Source: Stutzerimonas sp. S1 (GTDB lineage: Bacteria; Pseudomonadota; Gammaproteobacteria; Pseudomonadales; Pseudomonadaceae). Taken from it: a stretch of 64,000 nt of DNA. Location of the stretch: assembly GCF_025966695.1 (NCBI RefSeq), contig NZ_JAOEIY010000002.1:434001-498000 (forward strand). Reading direction: 5' to 3'. The notes below the pieces were generated by a model. It was not told where the DNA came from, made no database searches, and saw nothing but the letters and a program-made list of their open reading frames with translations. Each line of letters opens with the position of its first letter. The stretch's first letter is position 1. The position numbers were made by a program, and so were the translations under genes. Of the stretch, positions 58,109 through 64,000 are shown piece by piece.

Positions 58109-60034
58109 TCACAGCAGCGCCTGGTAGAACCGCCACTCCTGCTCCAGCGCATCGGCCAGGTGTCGCGCCTCGCGAAACCCATGGCGCTCCTCGGGATAGA
58201 GCCGGTATTCGACCGCCACGCCGCGGGCACGCAGCGCCGCCACCATCGACTCGGTCTGCTCCGGCAGGACCACTGCATCACGCCCGCCCTGAAAGAAGAT
58301 CACCGGTGCACTGATCTTCTCGACGTTGTGCAGGGGGGCGCGCTGGCGGAAGCGCTGCGGCACCTGTTGCGGATCGCCAATCAGCCAGTCCAGATAGTCG
58401 CTCTCGAACTTGTGCGTCACCCGGCGCAACCCCAGTGGGTCGCTGACGCCATAGAGGCTGGCGCCGCCACGCCAGCGCGCGCCGGCAGCAAGGGCACAGA
58501 GTGCGGTGTAGCCTCCTGCGCTGGAGCCCCGGATGAAGGCCCGCTGCGGATCGATCCGCCCGCTGCTCGCCAGCGTCTCGACCACCCGGCAGGCATCCTC
58601 GACGTCCAATACCCCCCACTGCTCACGCAGACGCTGACGGTAGGCGCGGCCGAAGCCGCTGCTGCCCCGATAGTTGACATCGACCACGGCAAAGCCGCGC
58701 TGCGTCCAGAACTGGATACGCGGGTCGAACAGCGGATAGCAGGCAGAAGTCGGCCCACCGTGGACGAACACCAGCAACGGCGGTCGCTCGCCGGCAGGCC
58801 CGACGCACGCGGCATTCCACGGCGGATAGAAGAACGCATGCGCTCGTTCTCCTTCATTGGCAGCACCGTCAACCGTTGCACCGGTTGCGAAAGTCAGGCT
58901 CTGCGGGCGCGATAGCTCCGCTTCCGGCAGCGGCACTGCCCCACCGGCGAGAATCCGCACGCCACCGCTGTCGCGTGCGATCGCCAGCACCGCCGGCGCA
59001 CGCGCGGGCGAGCCGGCAATGCAGTAGTAGTGACGGTCGTCGGCCGCCAACTGACGGCAGCGCGAAAAGTCCCTGGCCAGCTGACGTAGCCCACCCGCCT
59101 CGGTGTGCTCGAACAGCAGGCCGTACCCTTCGACCATCTGCGTCAGCAGCAACCGGCCATTGGCCAACGGCAGGTAGCTGGTCGTGGCGAGTTCCCAGGG
59201 CGCCGGTGCGCAATCGAAGTTTGCGGCATGCTCAGCCAGCTCGACGGCTACCAGCCGGCCCGACCTCTCGCGCCAGGGCTGCCACCAGCCGTGACGGTCG
59301 GACAGGCAGTAAAGCTCGCCGTCGTTTGAAAACCGCGGCTGCTGCAGCGACTCCCCGCCCGTTGCGCCGGCCAGACAGCGTCCGCCGTCCCACTCGCCAG
59401 CCGCGTCGCGCTCGGCGAGCCACAGGCTGGTCGCAGTCCACGGCTGTTCCGGACGGTTCCACTGGATCCATGCCAACCGTGTGCCATCAGCACTGGCGAC
59501 TGGCGAGGAATAGAAATCCGCGCCTTCGGCGATGACCCGGCGCGTCCCGTCGGCCACGGCGATGCTGACCACGCGATGCTGCACTGCCTGCGCCGCATGG
59601 GCTTCTTCCACGGCGATGATCGCTGCACGGCTCGCATCGAAATGCAGCGCGCCATAGCGGCAGGCGCTGTTGCGGGTCAGAGCGATCGGATCGCTCCAGC
59701 CGCCATGCCCGGCAGGTGACTGCAAATGAATCTGCTGGTCGGCCTCGTTGACGAATGCCACGCCATGCCCGGTCAGGCAGAAGGCGCCACCACCGTATTC
59801 ATACACCCGGCTGCGCAGCGAGTAGTCACTGGGCGTCAGGCAGCTGGCCGTACCCTCGCACCAATGCCATAGCGTGCAGCGCGCATCAGCCGGATCGTAG
59901 GCGATCCAGAACAGTCCGCCATGTCCGGCGCGCAGTTCGGCGAAATCGCGACTGGCTGCCGCGGCCCGCTCGGCAGTCCATTCGCTGGGCCAGAATCCGT
60001 GGGGAACCGTGGTTTTGCTCATGCATGCATTCAT
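58109..60034 (-). CDS. pqqH: S9-family prolyl oligopeptidase-type peptidase PqqH
   Basis: A 641-residue peptidase. Residues about 50-370 form a beta-propeller, followed by an alpha/beta-hydrolase domain with HGGPTSACYPLFDPRIQFW, the nucleophile GSSAGGYTA, catalytic Asp in GGRDAVVLPEQ and His in EERHGFREA. Position between pqqE and ercA matches P. aeruginosa pqqH (PA1990 type). Peptidase processing of PqqA-derived peptide is proposed for such genes, not proven here. Start may be ATG 60034 or 60022 (MSKTTVPHG); neither has a clear ribosome site. No signal peptide, so cytoplasmic. Confidence 0.86.
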   Translation of the reverse strand: MNACMSKTTVPHGFWPSEWTAERAAAASRDFAELRAGHGGLFWIAYDPADARCTLWHWCEGTASCLTPSDYSLRSRVYEYGGGAFCLTGHGVAFVNEADQQIHLQSPAGHGGWSDPIALTRNSACRYGALHFDASRAAIIAVEEAHAAQAVQHRVVSIAVADGTRRVIAEGADFYSSPVASADGTRLAWIQWNRPEQPWTATSLWLAERDAAGEWDGGRCLAGATGGESLQQPRFSNDGELYCLSDRHGWWQPWRERSGRLVAVELAEHAANFDCAPAPWELATTSYLPLANGRLLLTQMVEGYGLLFEHTEAGGLRQLARDFSRCRQLAADDRHYYCIAGSPARAPAVLAIARDSGGVRILAGGAVPLPEAELSRPQSLTFATGATVDGAANEGERAHAFFYPPWNAACVGPAGERPPLLVFVHGGPTSACYPLFDPRIQFWTQRGFAVVDVNYRGSSGFGRAYRQRLREQWGVLDVEDACRVVETLASSGRIDPQRAFIRGSSAGGYTALCALAAGARWRGGASLYGVSDPLGLRRVTHKFESDYLDWLIGDPQQVPQRFRQRAPLHNVEKISAPVIFFQGGRDAVVLPEQTESMVAALRARGVAVEYRLYPEERHGFREARHLADALEQEWRFYQALL

Positions 60035-60081
60035 CGTCGGGAATTCAGCGCTGTTGGTGGCGGCGCACCACGGCGGCCCTG

Positions 60082-61236
60082 CTAGACCTTGAGGATAAGT
60101 TTCGAAGCTTTTTCGTTGCGGTACTGCAGTTGGTCCAACCCCAGTGCGCCCTCTTCAGCCTGCTGGCGTGCGGCGAGGATTGTGCCGTGCTGCGGCGACT
60201 TGCTGCAGACCGGATCGGTGTTGGCCGCATCGCCGGTGAGCATGAAGGCCTGGCAGCGGCAGCCGCCGAAGTCGCGTTCCTTTTCGTCACAGCTGCGGCA
60301 CGGCTCGGGCATCCAGTCGTAGCCGCGGAACTTGTTGAAGCCGAACGAGTGGCGCCAGATGTACTCGACGCTGTGCTCGCGCACGTTGGGAAACTCCACC
60401 GGCAGCTGTCGCGCGCTGTGACAAGGCAACGCGGTGCCATCCGGGGTGATATCGAGGAACAGGTTGCCCCAGCCGTTCATGCAGGCCTTGGGGCGCTCCT
60501 CGTAGTAATCCGGGGTGACGAAGATCAGCTTGCACGGGTGGTTCTCCGCGGCCAGCTTGTCGCGCCATTCATTGGTGATGCGCTCGGCGCGTACCAGCTG
60601 CTCCTTGCTCGGCAGCAGGCCGGCGCGGTTCAGCTCGGCCCAGCCGTAAAACTGGCAGGTGGCGAGCTCGACGAAATCGGCTTCCAGTTCGATGCACAGG
60701 CGGATGATCTGGTCGATGTTGTCGATATTGTGCCGGTGAGTGACGAAGTTGAGCACCATCGGGTAGCCATGCTTCTTCACCGCCCGGGCCATCTCCAACT
60801 TGTGGGCGAAGGCCTTCTTCGAGCCGGCGAGCAGGTTGTTCACCTCCTCGTCGGCCGCCTGGAAGCTGATCTGGATGTGATCGAGCCCTGCCTCGGCGAA
60901 GCTGGCGATCTTCTCTTCGGTCAGGCCGATGCCCGAAGTAATCAGGTTGGTGTAGTAGCCGAGCCCGCGCGCGGCGGCTATCAGCTCGGCAAGGTCCTGG
61001 CGTACCAGCGGCTCACCGCCGGAAAAACCCAGCTGCGCCGCCCCCATTTCCCGCGCCTGATGGAATACCTCGATCCACTCGGCGGTGCTCAGCTCCTCAT
61101 GACCGCGGGCGAAATCCAGCGGGTTGGAGCAATACGGACACTGCAGCGGGCAGCGGTAGGTCAGCTCGGCGAGCAGCCAGAGCGGCGGGCCGGGCTCGAA
61201 ACCGGGTTTAGCGAAGTTCGATCCAGAATCGTTCAA
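60082..61236 (-). CDS. pqqE: PQQ biosynthesis radical-SAM enzyme PqqE
   Basis: A 384-residue radical-SAM protein joining Glu and Tyr side chains of Pqq[16 protein letters not shown] gives the CxxxCxxC cluster; SPASM-domain cysteines appear in [31 protein letters not shown] and [10 protein letters not shown] set the start at TTG 61236, where GGAGG stands 6 nt before it and the protein begins [21 protein letters not shown]; upstream codons are inside pqqD and unlike PqqE. It overlaps pqqD by 29 bp, so translation is coupled to its chaperone partner. Confidence 0.94.
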   Translation of the reverse strand: MNDSGSNFAKPGFEPGPPLWLLAELTYRCPLQCPYCSNPLDFARGHEELSTAEWIEVFHQAREMGAAQLGFSGGEPLVRQDLAELIAAARGLGYYTNLITSGIGLTEEKIASFAEAGLDHIQISFQAADEEVNNLLAGSKKAFAHKLEMARAVKKHGYPMVLNFVTHRHNIDNIDQIIRLCIELEADFVELATCQFYGWAELNRAGLLPSKEQLVRAERITNEWRDKLAAENHPCKLIFVTPDYYEERPKACMNGWGNLFLDITPDGTALPCHSARQLPVEFPNVREHSVEYIWRHSFGFNKFRGYDWMPEPCRSCDEKERDFGGCRCQAFMLTGDAANTDPVCSKSPQHGTILAARQQAEEGALGLDQLQYRNEKASKLILKV

Positions 61237-61486
61237 CGGCCACCTCCAGAAACGCCAGGATGTCTTCCTCGATACCTTCTGCACCGGGGAAACTCGTCTG
61301 CAAGTCAGCGATGATGCCCCCCACCGTCCGCGCGCCATCCATGCGCTTGAAAATCTCGCTGGCGCTGTCGTTGAGCTTGATCATGCCCTCGGGATAGAGC
61401 AGCACGTGGCACTGCTGCGCCGGCTCGAACTGAAAACGAAAGCCGCGGCGCAGGGCCGGAACCTTCAGCAGGATGTCGTCGCTCAT
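61208..61486 (-). CDS. pqqD: PqqA-binding peptide chaperone PqqD
   Basis: A 92-residue winged-helix protein that binds the PqqA peptide and presents it to PqqE. Conserved sequence: [43 protein letters not shown], then [17 protein letters not shown] 61486. The gap to pqqC is 109 bp and carries a palindromic repeat. Confidence 0.94.
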   Translation of the reverse strand: MSDDILLKVPALRRGFRFQFEPAQQCHVLLYPEGMIKLNDSASEIFKRMDGARTVGGIIADLQTSFPGAEGIEEDILAFLEVAVERFWIELR

Positions 61487-61540
61487 CGGTAATTCTCCGT
61501 CGGGAGGGAAACACGCGCAGCGCTTCCCGCCACTGTTCAC

Positions 61541-61578
61541 TACGGTGGAAAAGACCTGTGGTCGTTTTCCACCCTACG
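61541..61578. repeat. Intra-operon palindromic repeat, copy 4 (pqqC-pqqD)
   Basis: TACGGTGGAAAAGACC with GGTCGTTTTCCACCCTACG, a single short hairpin with loop TGT. It stands between the pqqC stop and the pqqD start and shares its arms with the other three copies. Confidence 0.78.
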
Positions 61579-61595
61579 CTGCCGATCCGCGGCGC

Positions 61596-62348
61596 TTACA
61601 GCGCGATGCCCTTGTGCCAGACGCGCTCGGCGGTCACGGTGTGGTACGGCGGGCGATCCAGCTCGTAGGCCATGCTCATGGCGTCGAGCATGCTCCAGAG
61701 CACGTCGAGCTTGAACTGCAGGATGTTCAGCATGCGCTCCTGAGCTTCTCGGGTGCGGTAATGCTCCAGGGTGATGCGCAGGCCATGCTCGACGTCGCGC
61801 CGCGCCTCTTTCAGCCGCTTGCGGAAATAGTCGTAGCCGGAGGCATCGATCCACGGGTAATGCTGCGGCCAGGCGTCCAGGCGCGACTGATGGATGGTCG
61901 GGGCAAACAGCTCGGTCAGCGAGCTGCTGGCCGCTTCCTGCCAGCTGGCGCGACGGGCGAAGTTGACGTAGGCATCCACCGCAAAGCGCACGCCGGGCAG
62001 CACCAGCTCCTGCGACAGCACCTGCTCGCGATCCAGCCCCACCGCTTCGGCCAGGCGCAGCCAGGCTTCTATGCCGCCCTCCTCGCCGGGCCGACCGTCG
62101 TGGTCGATGATGCGCTGGATCCACTCACGGCGGGTGTCGCGGTCCGGACAGTTGGCCATGATCGCGGCGTCCTTCACCGGAATGCACACCTGATAGTAGA
62201 AACGGTTGGCGACCCAACCCTGGATCTGCTCGCGCGTGGCCTGCCCGGCATACATCGCCCGATGAAACGGATGATGGATGTGGTAGTACTCGCCCTTGGC
62301 GCGCAGCGCCTGTTCGAATTCGGCGGGGCTCATGGCTGGCAGGTTCAT
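61596..62348 (-). CDS. pqqC: Pyrroloquinoline-quinone synthase PqqC
   Basis: A 250-residue cofactorless oxidase for the last step of PQQ synthesis. Typical parts: [33 protein letters not shown], with active-site His/Arg/Tyr; [24 protein letters not shown]; and [16 protein letters not shown]. Length equals known PqqC. ATG 62348, 78 bp after pqqB. Confidence 0.97.
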   Translation of the reverse strand: MNLPAMSPAEFEQALRAKGEYYHIHHPFHRAMYAGQATREQIQGWVANRFYYQVCIPVKDAAIMANCPDRDTRREWIQRIIDHDGRPGEEGGIEAWLRLAEAVGLDREQVLSQELVLPGVRFAVDAYVNFARRASWQEAASSSLTELFAPTIHQSRLDAWPQHYPWIDASGYDYFRKRLKEARRDVEHGLRITLEHYRTREAQERMLNILQFKLDVLWSMLDAMSMAYELDRPPYHTVTAERVWHKGIAL

Positions 62349-62426
62349 GGCGCAATTCCTTTCTTATCGTTCTGTTTTGGTTCGACCGACGCGGGTGGTC
62401 CCTGCCGGTTAAAGGTCCAAGCAGCG

Positions 62427-63338
62427 TTACAGCTCGATGCTCATGCCGTCGAAGGCGACTTCGATACCGTGCTCTCCGAGGATTTCCCGCTCGGCGGAGT
62501 CCTCGTCGAGGATCGGGTTGGTGTTGTTGATATGGATAAGCACCTTGCGCGGCGCCGGTAGCCCGTCGAGCACCTCGATCATGCCGCCCGGGCCGCTCTG
62601 TGGCAGGTGGCCCATCTCGGTTCCGAGCTTGTCGCCGACCTCACGCAGGCGCATTTCGTCGTCGCGCCAGAGGGTGCCATCCACCAGCAGGCAGTCGGCG
62701 CGGCGCATGATCGCCAGCAACCCATCGCTGATCTGCCCCAGTCCCGGCGCATAGAACAGCGTGCCATTGGTGTTGCGATCCTCGATCAGCAGGCCGATGT
62801 TGTCGCCCGGATGCGGGTCGTTGCGATGCGGTGAATACGGCGGCGCCGAACTGCGTAGCGGAACAGGCGTGATCAGCAGGTTCGGGCACGCCGGAATGAC
62901 GAAACTGCCCTGCAGCTCGATGCGATTCCACTTTAGCCCGCCATTCCAGTGTTCCAGCATGTTGAACAGTGGAAAGCCGCTGGTCAGATCCTGATGGACC
63001 ATCTCGGTGCACCAGACCTGATGCGGGCAGCCTTCGCGCAGGGTCAGCAGCCCGGTGGTGTGGTCGATCTGGCTGTCGAGCAGGATGATCGCGGCGATGG
63101 CGGTATCCCGTGGCTTGCGGGCCGGCTGCAGCTTGGGAAAGCCTTCCAGTTGGGCGCGGATGTCCGGCGAAGCATTGCACAGAATCCAGTCCTCGCCGTT
63201 GTCGCTGATGGCGATGGATGACTGGCTGCGCGCCTGGCCTCGCAGCGTGCCGGCACGCAAACCGGCGCAGTTGGCACAGTTGCAGTTCCACTGCGGAAAA
63301 CCACCGCCCGCGGCGGAGCCGAGAATCTGGATGAACAT
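62427..63338 (-). CDS. pqqB: PqqB, metallo-beta-lactamase-fold PQQ biosynthesis protein
   Basis: A 303-residue protein beginning [24 protein letters not shown], the PqqB hallmark, with metal-binding sites in [18 protein letters not shown] and [13 protein letters not shown]. It hydroxylates the tyrosine of the PqqA-derived dipeptide in current models. ATG 63338, separated from pqqA by a GC hairpin. Confidence 0.96.
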   Translation of the reverse strand: MFIQILGSAAGGGFPQWNCNCANCAGLRAGTLRGQARSQSSIAISDNGEDWILCNASPDIRAQLEGFPKLQPARKPRDTAIAAIILLDSQIDHTTGLLTLREGCPHQVWCTEMVHQDLTSGFPLFNMLEHWNGGLKWNRIELQGSFVIPACPNLLITPVPLRSSAPPYSPHRNDPHPGDNIGLLIEDRNTNGTLFYAPGLGQISDGLLAIMRRADCLLVDGTLWRDDEMRLREVGDKLGTEMGHLPQSGPGGMIEVLDGLPAPRKVLIHINNTNPILDEDSAEREILGEHGIEVAFDGMSIEL

Positions 63339-63358
63339 GGGCTACCCCTGAAAACGAA

Positions 63359-63378
63359 GCCCCGGCCGGAGCCGGGGC
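63359..63378 (-). terminator. Hairpin between pqqA and pqqB (attenuator-like)
   Basis: GCCCCGGC and GCCGGGGC form a perfect 8-bp GC stem with a 4-nt loop, followed on the minus strand by TTCGTTTTC. It stands 7 bp past the pqqA stop. Partial termination would raise pqqA message above pqqBCDE. Confidence 0.68.
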
Positions 63379-63385
63379 GGGACGA

Positions 63386-63457
63386 TCAACGATTGGCGAA
63401 ATACATCGTCACTTCAAAACCAATGCGCAGATCGGTGTATTCGGGTTTAGTCCACAT
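63386..63457 (-). CDS. pqqA: PQQ precursor peptide PqqA
   Basis: A 23-residue ribosomal peptide, MWTKPEYTDLRIGFEVTMYF then ANR. Glu15 and Tyr19, in the conserved E-V-T-M-Y motif, are the residues joined by PqqE and become PQQ. GAGGA lies about 9 nt before the ATG at 63457. First gene of the operon. Confidence 0.96.
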   Translation of the reverse strand: MWTKPEYTDLRIGFEVTMYFANR

Positions 63458-63639
63458 GGCTCGATCCTCTTCTTATGCGTGGCGCCGGAAATGCCCGGCA
63501 CCCTCATTAAGCACCCTGTCCGCCACCGGCAGAATGGTACTTTGGAAGTAGATATCAACCTGCCTTCGTAGTGCCCCGGATTGCCCTCAAACCAGACGAA
63601 TGCCATGTCCGGATCAGCCGTGCAGGTATTTCTCGCGCA

Positions 63640-63667
63640 TAAAAAAACGCGGCATGAAAGCCGCGTT
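63640..63667 (-). terminator. Rho-independent terminator of exaC
   Basis: On the minus strand AACGCGGC pairs with GCCGCGTT around a 6-nt loop, followed by TTTTTTATGCG. It separates exaC from pqqA; the following 180 bp to the pqqA ATG must hold the pqq promoter, though no consensus is obvious. Confidence 0.85.
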
Positions 63668-63784
63668 GCGAAACGAGCCAGTCGGACGACAGAAGGGAGA
63701 AACTGTCCGCAAAGGCCCTGCACCGAGCGGTGCCTGGCAAAGTAACCGGCGCGGCGGGAGCGCGCTGCGCCGGAGCCCATCCAA

Positions 63785-64000
<216 letters not shown>

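Noticed and set aside
56780..58915. Plus-strand open frame of 711 codons
   Set aside because: Antisense to ercA and the end of pqqH; no ribosome site or recognisable domain.
63409..63780. Minus-strand open frame of 123 codons covering pqqA
   Set aside because: It is in a different frame from the true 23-residue PqqA, crosses the exaC terminator and has no family resemblance.

Overview
The window reads as chromosome from a GC-rich gamma-proteobacterium of the Pseudomonas / Stutzerimonas (P. stutzeri group) type. The evidence is the gacA-uvrC-pgsA-tRNA block, the exaC-pqqABCDE-pqqH-ercA-ercS order (the arrangement known from the P. aeruginosa ethanol-oxidation region), the lsfA-ssuEADCBF sulfonate cluster and the GC-rich codon use. 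The genus is an inference. No rRNA, CRISPR array or replication origin was seen.

Layout. 1-9.7 kb holds housekeeping and stress genes: a stand-alone GroEL paralogue behind a perfect Anr/FNR box, a periplasmic copper chaperone, glutathione reductase, a VOC protein, galU, a chemoreceptor with a c-type haem motif behind a clear sigma-28 promoter, and hemN. 9.8-13.7 kb is a two-gene DNA-repair-like unit: a VRR-NUC nuclease and a helicase with an N-terminal PD-(D/E)XK-like segment. 14.1-24.8 kb is a sulfur-scavenging region: lsfA-ssuEADCBF on the minus strand, and a DUF2292 protein with sbp-cysTWA on the plus strand.

24.9-35.1 kb is the most unusual part. A PhoD-like metallophosphatase gene is split exactly inside its conserved DDHDxTDDWN codons by an 8,267-bp, more A/T-rich element (25928-34194). 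The element carries four translationally coupled genes: a tyrosine recombinase with all catalytic residues, a large degenerate relative, a second complete recombinase and a small coiled-coil protein. A single cargo gene follows, a DUF262/DUF1524 (GmrSD-like) restriction protein. Its ends carry short repeats, and removing it restores the phosphatase frame exactly. The layout recalls recombinase-in-trio, Tn554-type and gamma-mobile-trio elements; I read it as a minimal mobile phage-defence island.

35.4-39.8 kb holds tRNA-Leu, tRNA-Cys, tRNA-Gly, pgsA, uvrC and gacA. 40-48.6 kb is a large divergent arsenic locus. On one side are arsO, ACR3, an ArsP-like permease, a small thioredoxin and a CDF transporter; on the other are arsR, arsH, a tyrosine-phosphatase-like gene, an arsenate-type GAPDH and arsJ. 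Two inverted 23-bp elements lie between them. 48.7-55.1 kb is a cusCBA-type Cu/Ag efflux operon with a CusF domain fused to CusB. 55.2-64 kb is the PQQ/ethanol-oxidation regulon on the minus strand, ending in a truncated exaC.

A family of palindromic repeats (GTAGGGTGGAAA ... TTTCCACCCTAC) occurs four times, each time between two genes of one operon (ssu, sulfate uptake, ars, pqq).
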